A stretch of 64,000 nt of DNA from Strongylocentrotus droebachiensis. Its lineage: Eukaryota; Echinodermata; Echinoidea; Camarodonta; Strongylocentrotidae. The stretch is from assembly GCA_035222895.1 (NCBI GenBank), contig JAVYIG010006786.1, forward strand, positions 1-64,000, given 5' to 3'. The translations under genes were made by a program, and so were the position numbers. Under the pieces are notes generated by a model that was not told where the DNA came from, did not search any database, and saw only the letters and a list, made by a program, of their open reading frames with translations. Positions 1 through 11,800 of the stretch are shown in pieces; position 1 is the first letter of the stretch, and every line of letters starts with the position of its first letter.

Positions 1-981
1 TGGATCGGCCGAAAACTGGAGCTGTCCGATTACCGGCTCCTTTTACTCTAGGTCTACTACATACATGATTGCAAAAAATATTTCACAATAATTATAGTTT
101 CAATTTTCTACAGACAACAATTCCTACATAAGCCTTTTGCTATGCCTGCTAAACTAATCTGCTATGCTGCTGTGCTATGCCTATTGCCGATGGCGCGGCA
201 AATCTACCGCCGGTACACACCCAGCCACGGCCCCGCAATCCATGCGAGGCAAGCCCATAAAGAATGCAGTGCATGGATGCAGTTCATGTCAAGCAAGGCA
301 AGCAAAACGTGACCACACTCAAATATCTACGGAAAATACACGATCAACACCTCTATCTGAAATAGTTGTATATCCTTCAATTAAAATTTCAATCAATCAT
401 TACACCTTTCGATCCTACTCACGGTTTTGGACAGGTAATGAAGTTCTCCTTGCTATTATTTGCAAAATTTTAGGGCACTTGCACGAAAATCGTGTAAACA
501 TGGAGGGCTGCCATTTTGTATTGCTTGTTTGCGGATTTATGGTCTTGATAAAGATTTTTTTTTCTTCAGTTTTCTTGAGTTCTTCTTCTTCTTTTTTTTT
601 CTACTACCGTTCTTCTTCTCTCTTTACTATAATTTCCTTTGTTTCTATCTCTCATTTGTGATTTTCTTCAGTTTTCTCTTTCTTACTTAAGAAATTGATC
701 CAAAAACGAAAATTGGGCCAACCCTGGCCAGTGGATCCACCACTGCACTCAGCATTCGGACTAAGAATGCCCCCCCCCCCCCCAGGACCTCCCCTGAACA
801 TTTCGTTGAAGAAAAGAAGAAAAGCTACCATATTATGATATTACTGTCAACACAACATTTTGTCGTGCATCATCATCTATAGCTAAGGGTTTGGGCGGCA
901 CATATCGACTCATTAGGGGGAAAATAAAGAAGTTTAAAATGAAAGAAAGAAAGAAAAAACCTAAAAGAAAGAAAGATAGGA

Positions 982-984
<3 letters not shown>

Positions 985-1036
<52 letters not shown>

Positions 1037-1041
1037 GAGAG
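985..1041. repeat. (GA)n microsatellite
   Basis: A nearly uninterrupted run of GA dinucleotides with one GGGA interruption, flanked on both sides by GAAA-rich sequence. Confidence 0.95.
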
Positions 1042-2079
1042 AACATAAATGAGAGATAGAAAAAAAATTAAAGAAAGAAAGAAAGAGACAAGAACAGAAA
1101 GAAGGAAAAAAATAAATTTAAAAAAGTAAATCAATTGTTGCCTTCATTGTTCAATAAAAATAACAAATTATAAATGATCAGCTCAGTAAACAAGTATTAT
1201 TTTTGTATATTGTATTTCGTATTATGTATTTTGTATTTTGTAGTTTTTTCATTTTTATCCAAACTTGTGAATATGTGATCATGTTTTTGTTTTAATAAAA
1301 TATACAAAAAAAAACAAAAAACAATGCAAGAAAGTCGCCAGTCCCTCCCGATCTACATGTTCTAGGCAAGGTTCTAAAAGAATTATATGATTATAGGGCC
1401 TAATGATACTGAGGCGCGTACGCAGAGGGTGGTTTGGGGGTTAACCCCCCCCCCCCTCAATTTTTGTTGTATGTGTAGGCTGGTATCGGGGGATAACGCC
1501 CCCCCCCCCCACACACACACACACACTTTTTTGTGTGCTAAAGGATGAGAAAAAAACTGGCATTACCCCCCCCCCCCCTCCCCCCCCCCCTTCCCACTGA
1601 ACGAAATATCGGTCGGCATAATTTTCCAATTTCCGGGACCAAACAAAATGTGCCCCCCCCCCCGTTTATTCAGCGACCGGGTGAGTCGTTGAGAATTTTC
1701 CTCAAAAAACTGGACAACAATTTGTTTTAATGTGCTTTTCTAAAATTGGGGAATATATATACAGGGGAGAAAGACAAAAAAGAAAGAGGTCGTGTCTAAA
1801 TATGTTGACCACTATACATAGGTGATTCTTGCCGGGAATGGAGACCAGCTATTATTAGAATGTATTCTATTTTCTTTAAATAATTATGATGGGATGCTTT
1901 CAATGGGCTTGTGTAAAAGTCTGCTCATCATCATTTGCAAGTTGAAAAGTATATTTACAGACTGGAGAAGGATTATAGGATGGGATTGTATACAGGGGCG
2001 TCGCTAAAGGGGTGTGTGGGGGTGCGGCACTGGCCCCCTGTCAGAATATTGTCGGTAAAATTGAGCTGCCGTCGGAGAA

Positions 2080-2380
2080 AAGAGAAAAGGGGGGAATGAG
2101 AGAAAGAAAAAGAAAAGAAAAAAGGAAAAGGAAAAGAAAGCAAAGAAAGGAATGAAAGCAAAAGAAAAAGAAAGAGAAGAGAAAGAAAAAGAGAGAAAAA
2201 AGAAAAAGAAGGAGAAGAGGAAAAAAAGAAAAAGAGAGAAAAATAAAGAAAAGGAGAAAAGGAAGAAAAAACAAGAGAAAAAGGAAACAAAATAAACGGG
2301 GGTGAAAGAGAAGAGAGAGATGGGGAGGTAAGAGCCTGAGAAAGAAGGGGTTGGGAGTAAAAGAGAGGGGAGGGTTCTTG
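2080..2380 (+). repeat. Polypurine block
   Basis: The plus strand is almost entirely A and G for about 300 bases, made of GAAA, GGAAAA and GAGAGA words. The open frames on the minus strand here encode only Ser/Phe/Leu runs and are a consequence of composition. Confidence 0.9.
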
Positions 2381-2671
2381 GGTGGAGTCGTCTCGTCGAT
2401 GGAGCAAGAAAGATACGCATGTTGCTCGTCGGGTCCGCTCTGTCGGTATTCTTGCTCGATCCTCGTGTATTATCAATGCACAAGTATGAACTCGGTGAGA
2501 TGTATATTGTCGGTCGGCAGGCAAATTTTTTATCTCCCTACGAACTGTGACTTTTTATCCGCTGTGACGACTTTGAATGAGACTACAGCTATAATACTTT
2601 TATTTTCTCCAAGTTGCACCATCCTATAATATCAGCTAAATAAATCAGAGGTTTAAATTTTTTCGGGGAGA

Positions 2672-3700
2672 CTGAATTCAGACAGGGATTAAGAGTCGAG
2701 AACGGTACAACGGATCGTCTTCTCTAATAATTTAATAAAAACGTCAAAGCTTCCGCACTTCGCGCGGTATAGGGGAAAACCGAATTCAGAAGAGGGTTAA
2801 GATACGAGAACGGTACATCGAATCGTCTTCTTTCTCTAATAATTTAATGGAATGTGAAAGCTTCAGCGCTTCGCGCGGGAGGGGGGAGGGCTGAATTCAG
2901 ACAATAAGGTAAAGAGTCGAGAACAGTAAAACGAATCGTCTGCTTTCTCTAATAATTTTATGAAACGTCAAAGCTTCCTGCTTCGCGCTCGAGGGGGGGG
3001 GGGGGCTGAATTCAGACAAGGGAATAAGAGTCGAGAACGGTATAACGAATCGTCTTCTTTCCATAATAATTTAATGAAACGTCAAAGCTTCCGCACTTCT
3101 CGCGGGAGGGGGGGGGGGGTGGGGGGGCTGAATTCAGATAAGGAATAAGGGTCGAGAACGGTACAACGAGTCTTCTGCTTTCTCTAATAATTAAAAGAAA
3201 CGTCAAAGCTTATGCGCTTTGCGCGGGAGGGGGAACCGAATTGGAGGAGGCGCGATAGCTCAATATTGGTAGAGCAGTGGTCTCGTAATCCGGTGACCCG
3301 GGTTCGAAACCAAGTCGATGCTTTTTTCCCTCTTGGTAAGGCATTAATCCTCATTACCAGGTCCCTTGGATAGGACCTAAAGCCGTCGACCGTCTGGTTG
3401 CTTACTAACAAGCATTTATTCTTTCTTAGCAGCCAGGTAAAAAATAACCACCACCACTATAATCCATGCATGGTGAAATTCAGACAATTAGGGTTAAACA
3501 TCGAGAAAGGTACAACGATTCGTCTTCTGTCCATAATTATTTAATAAAACGTCAAAGCGGGAGGGGGAACTGAATTCAAACAAGTAGGGTTAAGAGTCGA
3601 GAACAGTACAACGAATCGTCTTCTTTCCATAAAAATTTAATGAAGCGATAAAAGCTACCGCACTTCGCGGGGGGGGGGGGGGGCTGAATTCAGGCTACGC
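2672..3700 (+). repeat. Tandem array of ~110-bp units, split by a SINE
   Basis: Each unit starts with a variant of CTGAATTCAGACA, continues with AAGAGTCGAGAACGGTACAACG and CGTCTTCTTTCTCTAATAATTTAATG, then CGTCAAAGCTTCCGCACTTCGCGCGGGAG and a G run of variable length. Unit starts are seen near 2672, 2781, 2891, 3006, 3128 and 3236 and, after an inserted SINE, near 3476, 3570 and 3684, so spacing is about 94-122 bases. Much of the spacing difference comes from the G run (up to about 15 G). The array is diverged but easy to align by eye. Confidence 0.92.
3241..3474 (+). mobile_element. tRNA-derived SINE inserted in the tandem array
   Basis: A polymerase III promoter of tRNA type is visible. Box A is at 3256-3269 (TAGCTCAATATTGG, followed by TAGAGC) and box B is GGTTCGAAACC at 3301-3311. 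The anticodon-loop region CTCGTAA resembles tRNA-Thr(CGT), but the anticodon stem and T stem do not pair properly, so it is a SINE head and not a working tRNA. A tRNA-unrelated body follows and ends in an ACCACCACC-rich tail near 3450-3465. The element interrupts a unit of the 110-bp array between GAATT and GAAATT, which are possible remains of a target duplication. Exact ends are uncertain by a few bases. Confidence 0.75.
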
Positions 3701-4004
3701 TGACGACAGGCGCAGTTACCATGCGCCCCTCCACTTAGCTTGACCTACCCCAAACTAATTTGCATCCCTATCAGCTATGACCCAATTTTCTTTTCTTTTC
3801 TTCAAATTCCCTCCTGATTGTAATGGCTCTTTTCCACAAAAATCCCCGATAGGTAGCAATATGATGAACGCCTAAACTCCGCCCCAACCATCCCCACCCA
3901 CATCCCCTCAACTTAACATTCTCTCCCGCCTGGCGTCAGGTAGAAACCATCACAAACTCAGCATCCAAAGGCGGCGGAGCTTGGTTGACAGGGGGGAGGG
4001 GGGG

Positions 4005-4640
4005 GGGGGGCACAGTGCCCCCTTTCTAAAGTACCCCTAAAGTGCCACTTTTTACACACTAAAGGTGCCCTCAGATAAGTGCCCCTTTTATTTCTATTAA
4101 GTGCCCCGTTCCATATTCATATAAGTGTGGTCTTACATCCTCTGATAAGTGCCCCCTTTACCTGTGATAAATGCAATTATTGCCCCTATTCAAATCTGAG
4201 AAGTGCCCTTTTCTTTTGCAATAATAGCCCCTTTCCCTTCAGATAAATGCCCCTTTCCTTTTTTGTAAAGAGCCACTTTCCCTTTCTCATAAATGCCACT
4301 TCTAACAACTCTGATAAGATGCCCCCTTTACCTCTTATAATCCACTATCTTTAAATCTGAAAGGTGTCACTTATATTTTTGGCAAAATGCATTTGTTTTC
4401 CTGTGTATGCCCTCTTTTCATTCATATAAGTGCCCCTTTTTTACTTTCGATGAGTGCCCTTCTTCAAAGTTGAGAGGTGCCCCCTTTAACTCTGTAATAA
4501 GTGCCCCTTTTCATCTAGGTGATGATTTTCCATTTTATGTTGGCACGTGCCCCCGTATCCTTTCTAACTAGTGCCATTCGCCTTCTGATAATTTTCCTTT
4601 GTAATAAGTGCCCTTTTTCCTTTCTCATAAGTGCCGTACC
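4005..4640 (+). repeat. Degenerate GATAAGTGCCCCTTT minisatellite
   Basis: About twenty diverged copies of a 25-30-base unit, roughly TCTGATAAGTGCCCCTTTNCC, follow each other for more than 600 bases. Variants include AAGTGCCAC, AAATGCCCC and GAGTGCCC. It starts just after a G run at about 3991-4011. The spacing is irregular, which suggests an old array with many small insertions and deletions. No coding potential was found. Confidence 0.85.
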
Positions 4641-4846
4641 AGACATAATGGGCCGTGTCGTTGCAGGAAAGGGTCTGTAACCCCCACTTTTGAAAACCCA
4701 CGCAGCACATTGGGCTATCTTTAGATATAAGGCAATGATATCGTAAAGTAGAAATCGGAGAAAAATTATGCGAGGAGAGGCGTTTTTGGTCTTTAAAACA
4801 TTGAAAACCCATGCAGGAGCTTTCATATATATATAATAAAATATAT

Positions 4847-4878
4847 GCCGCGGCTGTGGTCTGGACCACAGCCGCGGC
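4847..4878. repeat. Perfect inverted repeat, 15-bp arms
   Basis: Arms at 4847-4861 and 4864-4878 are exact reverse complements (GCCGCGGCTGTGGTC and GACCACAGCCGCGGC) with a two-base spacer. The arms are GC-rich and directly follow an AT-only stretch. It could fold into a cruciform or an RNA hairpin. Confidence 0.95.
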
Positions 4879-5539
4879 TTTGCCCCTAGACCCCAAAGCA
4901 TACTGTTTCTGTCGCCCCCTTTTGTATCACAAAATCCTGCACACGCCTGTGGAATGTATAGACAAATTGGGGAGCTTTCGTTTGTTTTATTGCAAAACAA
5001 AGAAGTGACTCATTTAAAGGTACTATGTCCCATTTGCGGGCCAATTACAACGGCATTGATTTGAAAGATAATGGTGATCCATGCCCCCCCCCCCCACTCC
5101 GGGAACGGAGGAACCGCATTCATGTTTCCCAAATCCCCCCCCCCCAAAGGGTACTTTTTCACGCAACAAAATCCGGCTCGTAATACACAAAAAACGACCC
5201 CTATTGACTTTACACACCGCACTTAGGGGATGTTTTCAAAGGGAAGGGTGCATACGCGTACCCTAAAAACACTGAGTGGGGGCGGGGGATCCATGTCTTT
5301 CACCGAGAAATTATCTTTTGGGGACCCTAATTAAAATGGATACGGAGCGGGGGCAGATGCTCCCTTTTCCCATCTCTTCATACTTTAAATATTATGGTAT
5401 TAATTTTATTTAACAATCATTAATTTTCACGTATTCTCATATTGGAAACGTTTACTTTTTTTGTATTTATCACGATACGTATCTCTCTACAACATAATCA
5501 CGAACTATCAATATTAGCACTCATAATTTTAGCACATCA

Positions 5540-5771
5540 GTGACTCATTCACCTTTCGCACCGTGAGAAGCCATTCTCATCTAGCACACCCGGAACTACC
5601 CACGTTAATCATCCCGGTGACATTAGGGCAACACCGCAGATGAGAGGATCGTTCCCCCGATCGCCACCCGTACATTGCAAACGCTCGCAAGGCTCATAAG
5701 CCGAGGCCAAGTGACTAGCGACAGAAGCTGCCCCTACTCAGCGAATTTTCGACCCCACTTTTGGTCGGAAA
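5540..5771 (+). promoter_or_regulatory. Probable 5' leader and promoter-proximal region of the zinc-finger gene
   Basis: This stretch is richer in C, G and CpG than its AT-rich surroundings and lies directly before the probable first coding exon. A TGA at 5712-5714 is in frame with the ATG at 5772 and no other in-frame ATG lies between them, so the ATG choice is well defined if the exon is real. The transcription start cannot be placed from sequence alone. Confidence 0.45.
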
Positions 5772-5826
5772 ATGGCGCAGCCGGGGTCATCAGAACAACA
5801 AACGCATAAAGATGAGCAAGACACAA
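5772..5826 (+). CDS. Zinc-finger gene, probable first coding exon
   Basis: The ATG has a favourable context (A at -3, G at +4) and opens a short hydrophilic frame, MAQPGSSEQQTHKDEQDT, that runs into a consensus donor GTAAGT at 5827. The exon ends after the first base of a codon. The next recognised exon, 38519-40841, needs exactly one leading base, and the joined codon (A plus AA) encodes Lys. An upstream in-frame stop at 5712 fits a genuine start. The link rests on phase, splice consensus and composition, not on a transcript, and the implied intron is about 32.7 kb, so small extra exons inside it cannot be excluded. An alternative first exon near 24.0 kb is also possible. Confidence 0.6.
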
Positions 5827-8800
5827 GTAAGTACTACGAGAATTTTCTTATTTTTTGAAGAAATCATTTTGATCGTTTGTAGAAATAAGTGATTTTGTTC
5901 AATGTTTTTGCTGATGAGGTGTGTTGTGATTTGTGTTTGTGTGAGTTAGCCACCCCGATCATTTTTACCGTGATCTCTCATGCAGTTAGGTGGGGACGGG
6001 ATCTCTATTCCCCAAAGTGGGTCATATTTCTTTGTTCATACGTCAAGAACTTATCGAATGACAGTTCCCCGTCGCTCTCTGCGGGGAAATGCAAAACCCA
6101 GAAGAGTGAGAGAGGTTTATTCCTGGTCTGGAAAATCCTCCAAACCTACCAAAGCAGAACACATTTGTAACACAAGATGAGGGATTGAATTCTGTTTCAA
6201 TTTTGTTTGGCTATGTGCGCTCCTCTGTCTGACATTACTTATTCCAGGCAGGACCACACGATGGAAAGGGGGGCAAGGATTGAAGAAAAGCCTAGCAGGG
6301 GTGAAAGGGTACTTGTTAGTGTTAAAAGGCTTTCAAGTTTCAAGTGGCAATCAACATTAAGAAGATCAGACATGTCCCTTATACTAGTCTCTCCCAAAAT
6401 GCACCCGTGCCATCTTGGTGCAATCAATGCAGTGAAGACACACTCAGACAACCTGAATGTAGCGATGAGATGAGAGTAAGACCCACAAAAAAGGACTGGG
6501 GCTAACTGCTGGTTTTGACCTTGGCCTAATATGTAAATGTTCCCTTGTGGTTTTTACTGGTCTCTTCAAGGGTGGGAAACTTGGAAAGAAGATGTTCTTT
6601 TCAGCACGATTCCATCCTTGCCCCATACTGGGGGTTGAATTCAACATCTTTAGTATTTCTTGTTCTGTATTTATCTGATGATGCTACCTACATGTTGGGT
6701 AGATCTAAAAAAATTCTCTTTACTTCTATTAAAACCTGATGATAAGGATTTATTAATCTTGTTTCATTTTTAAATGTACATGTTCTGCATTTTTAGTATA
6801 CTCTAGAAGAGTTTGGAATGGACTTCATCTACCATTCAATTTGATGAATGGTTTGATGTTTTTGAGCGTACAGCATGTGTGTTGTGAAACATTATATTAG
6901 GGACTCTGTATTTATCAACTTCTAACATACTTCTTACATCTAAAGAGCTGATGGTAGTATAATGTACTTGTCAACTATCCTCTCTATGCAGGGTTTAGTA
7001 ATTTAGAATTCTTAGTCTTTGGTTACTGGTAGACATTATCACGGCAATACAGTTTTTGTATTGTTCCAAGAAGACAAGGACAGCACATTTTACTTTTTAA
7101 TGATTGTATTAAGTGTAAGGCATTCTGAGTTAGACAGAATTCTTTGAAAATCATGAATTTTACTCTCTTTTTAATCTTCATTAGTTTGGTTGAAATCAAC
7201 TAAAATGGATGTTATAATTTTAGATTTAGTTTCATCCATATATATCAATTATAGAAGTACTTCATGGTTAATTACTTAAAAAAAAGTTTTTTGAATTCAA
7301 TGAATAGTATCTTTTACGGTCTGGAAACCCTCAATCGAAATTCTTATATAAACTCTTGATAGCTTTAAAAAACACATTTGCAGAAATCTTAAAGTTGTTC
7401 TTTTCAGTGAGTATATATCACTTACATTTTAGGCATACATTATTACATGATTTTACTTTAGCTTACCTAGGCAACATTAATTAAAAAGAAACAAAACGAA
7501 ACAAAAACAAAATTAAATAGATCAACACACTCTCTTTTATATGGGCCTGTATATTTAAGTTTCTTTATGTAGCCTAAATGTAGACTATGGAATCAGATTT
7601 CTCTCCATTCAGTGCAGACATTTCTTAAAATAGCAACTTGTCAATTTGTTTTCCTTAGTTTTGCTGACTGTCTGTGTCTATTGCGCAGCTCTGTGCGTGT
7701 TTGTGTGTGGGTCACGCCTACAAGTACGAGAAATTCTGTTAACATATGACCCCTTACATTATCGTTCAATTTCCCAACCCTTCTGTGGCTGGGCAGGCAG
7801 GACCAGGCTATGGTGAGACAAACCCCCCACTCCTGGCAGGGGTCTGGGTAAAGGATACCTTGCTCCATGAATGCACAAATTCTTTACCATGACCTTTCCT
7901 TTGTTCAGAGTCTGGGGGTGTTTTGACCCAGTCATAGGGGGTTGCCACTGGGTTCAGCAGGGGAGGTGTATCCAAGGACTGGGGCACCTTTCTAGACGTC
8001 TCATTTTTTTCTAGTTTGGCTGATTTCCCCTTTTTACTTTCTTTCTTTCATTTCCATATTTGATTGTCAGACATTGAGATTCCATTGGGATTGTGCATGT
8101 ATGGACTTCTTCATAATCTTCCTGTACAATCTCTTGTGATCTTTATCATTCTCATTATGGTGTTACAATGTAATTTTATTCCCTTTGGCTTTTTAATGAT
8201 TAATGAAAATAGGTAAAATTAAAACAAAATCCAAAAATTACAATATGATTGCAATGTGGTTCAGGAATTCTGTACAAAGTTTTTTAAAAGATTTCTGAAT
8301 GGCTTCCTGGTCGAAAATTTACATTCATGTTTTAGGGAGGCCCTAATTTACCTTTTCAACCATATTACACATTGAGGGAGAGGTAGGCCTACAGTAAGCA
8401 GATTCTCATATTGTCATTGCCCCTCTGCCCCTGCCCCCCCCCCCCCACCGTGCTCTCTGTGCCCCTGCAGGTAGCTTTATCAGATTTCTATGGGTCTCCT
8501 TCGTTCATGGGTGATTACATTTCAATCACTTTTTAGTTCCCACTCATGATTTTTATTTGCCCTGGCTGTTCTAAAATTAAATTCAATCAATAAATTCTAA
8601 ACTTACGTTTGATCAATAAATCACAATGCAGTACTATTATGGTTTCCCAACTGTTGCATTGACGATGTTATCATGTGTCTTTGACTATGGCAGTGGCAAT
8701 GCTTCCATACCATACCATACCATACACCCCAAGCAACTTGCATGGGAATGAGGGATCAGAACGTGTTGCCTTTGGACCATGCATGCAGTCGGTCATCGTG

Positions 8801-11800
8801 ATTCCCCCTCTTCTGCCTCTCCCAATTTTGGGGTCCCCCCAGTAGGAGCCCACTTTCTAGGGGTGCAGCAAACCATCTGTGATGGCACCCCAGGCCGCTC
8901 ATAATTTGAGCTGTTTTTCGACTTGACCTTTCCCTTCCGAGCCGACCCTAGCATGGCTTCACCCCTGCCATACCAGGGGGCCCTGTCTTGAGTCAAGGAC
9001 ACGCCTTAAATAACTTGAAACCAAGAAAAGAAGCTGGAAAACTGGCACCAGGGGCTGGTTTCTGCCTCTGAACACAAGACAACGTTCCCCCCACCCACTC
9101 CAGTAAAGATGTTTGAGGACTGAAGTTCAATTTGTTTTCTATAGATACAGTATAGGCCTACATGTACTGATTTGTCCTAATGCAGATGTACATGCTTTAA
9201 TGGTAATAAGAAGTTCACAAGCATACATGTATATCCAGTTCATGATAAGTTTCTCAGTCAAATTTCTGTAAATTATTCATTTAAGAAATCCTGCATGTGT
9301 GTGAAGCTGAAAAGAACATTATATCAATTAATGTTAAACTTGATTGTCTTGCCCATATTTATCTAGAGGCCTATGGCAATTCACACAGAAGAATTGCAAT
9401 TTATAGGCAATCACCTTGTGTTGTAATGGAATGTATGTATCTGTTGAATCTGTTGAATTTGCCAGTATTTCCATGTTGTGTGAACATTGTAAGCTTCTCA
9501 CCTACACTTCTAGTTCTCAGTTGATGATATGGATCTTTGTTTTGTGACCCTTCCTTAACCTGTGCTTTCATGGCAGTGATAACATTGGATCGTAGGGGTA
9601 AGAAGGCACAACTACAGGTGATCAAATTTCTTGTGCAGGTTATGCTTCTTGCCCCTTACACAGATACATGTACATAGCTGCAGTCAACAGTGGCGTAGCC
9701 AGCATAGGACGAGTAGAGAAATGCCCCCTTATTGATAGGCCCAGGAAAATCTATGCTGATAGTCTAGTCTACATTACATGGGGCTGCTATAGTTTACTGG
9801 GGGGGGGGGGCGTTACCTCCCTCCTTATACATTTCTGGAATTACCTCTGCAGCCTTACAATTTGTTATCCTCAATCCAAACATTCAGTAGGTTATTTTAT
9901 GTTTAGGCTAGCCATAGATCTGTGACTGTATGAACTCTATACTGGTACATGTAGGTGTACATGGCAGTCTGTGATAGTGTCATACATACTTGTACATTGT
10001 ATAGATTAATATTTTTTGTTGAAAATATGTAGGTATGAAAATTGCACCACTCACAAAAATATAAATCTCTGATATTGGTAAAGTATTCTTCCAGTATTTG
10101 CTACCCCCTGCTAACTAACAAATTGTCATTTTTAGCCCTTTTATAATCGAGAAAGACCTTTTTTTGTTAGGGATTGGTGGTGGGGGAGACAAAAGCCAGA
10201 AAGAATGTCTAACCCCCACCTCTGTCTGGCTTGCCTTTTATTCCATGCTTGTCTTCATGGCCCCTTTAAGGTTTTTTCAAAAAACAACACAATACCAGAA
10301 TGAACTTGAATAAAGGATAATTGTGTGAGATTATTCAACCTCACCACCCAAGGTCGGATACTGTAATGGGTAGAGTTGGGGGAGACAATGCTTCATGAAT
10401 GGTATCACACAGGGTCAGGGTTAAACTATCGTTCTTTCCCTCTTCTCTCTATCATTTATATTTTTCTTACACTTTTTACAGCTTCAATTTTTCAAACAGG
10501 TATGAAACGTCATTGAGATACATTCCCAGTCCAAATGCTGTGTGGATCATATCAGTGCTTGGATATAATGCAGAAAAAGCAGTTAAGGGAGTAGAGGCTA
10601 ACTTTATGTTTATGACTGCCAATAAGTCGAAAAAACTATTACCATCTGTATTGTTTATGTACTTCATGTCAACAGCAAATTGCTACAGAAGGAGACAACC
10701 TTCCTTGAAAATGTCTGTCAGAAAATGTCACCTACATGTATAAGGGCCTTGTCTGCAAAAACAGAACATTTACATCTGAAATGTCAAGCAATATTGCTCA
10801 ACTATTAATAACTTTGCTCATAATGAAAAGAGAACTTTCATGAGTTGTAAAAATAGGTGTCTAATTCAGACTTCTATGATCGCCTTACTATTAGGTCTAC
10901 TGTGCAGTTGTGAATTAATGGAGATTTCCAAAGTTGTATTTTCTTCAAATAAAACTTGGCACAAAGCTGATAAGAATGAACATATTCCTCACATTGAAAT
11001 CTTCTTCATTTGCTGATGATAATTTCATTTTGTGAACTGGAAAGCTATGAAGATATATTAGCCCAAATCCTTCAATGTTTTTAGGGGGAAAAAGACACAC
11101 GACATGTAAATGTATATTTGAAAAGCATGTATGTAGATATGTTTATATAGGCTCGGAAGACAATCTTGTCTGTTTATCACAGTCATGAAAAAGTATAGGT
11201 GAACAATAGTTACAGATGAATATGTAAATATGCTGTGTCTCCCGAAATACGTACAGACATCTTTTCAATTGTATGATTAACAAAGAAGGAGACTTACTCT
11301 AAATAGGTGGGGTCACTTGCAATGTAGATATTGACACTCATACTGCAATGAGAGAGGTTTCATAGGGAAATATGAGGAAGGAAATATGTTTGCTCTTTGC
11401 TATCTGGTGGAACTGCTGGGTGGGGGAGGATATGGGTGTGGATTTTAAAGCCCCAGCTAAAATGTTGAAGTTATTAGAAAATAATGTCTGTTTAGACTTG
11501 GGAAATCCAGAACGGTCTAATGAGATTTACATTTTGTATGACACAAACTAATAAACCATAAAGGTAAAAAAGCTTCATGAATTAAGATAGAGAAAAAAAG
11601 AAATAAAAAGAGAAGATCTTTCCCCAACCCTGATTATTGAAATCAATGTGGGGTGGTGGAATGTAAATGCGTGTTACAACAAAAGCAATCACTTTCCAAT
11701 TACAATTTGTTGCCAGAACAGTTCTTGATATAATTGGTTTAGTTTAGACTGGCTTTTTAAAAGATATTACATGTTTCTACTTAATAAGCATGGTTAAAGA

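Larger units (their letters stand above)
1..2660. other. Upstream repeat-rich DNA with no supported gene
   Basis: No convincing coding exon is seen. The stretch holds C runs near 770-783, 1447-1457, 1501-1510, 1565-1590 and 1651-1662, a (GA)n tract at about 985-1041, and a purine-rich block at 2080-2380. Short open frames here are low-complexity or lack splice context. At 1993 the sequence CAGGGGCGTCGCTAA resembles the terminus of hAT-type transposons, but no matching opposite end was found, so no element is called. Confidence 0.6.

Noticed and set aside
164-661. 165-codon frame near the left edge
   Set aside because: The second half is Phe/Ser low complexity from a T-rich stretch; no recognisable domain or supporting splice sites.
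3246-3320. A functional tRNA-Thr(CGT) gene
   Set aside because: Box A and B are present, but the anticodon and T stems do not pair and the sequence runs into a repeat body, so it fits a SINE.
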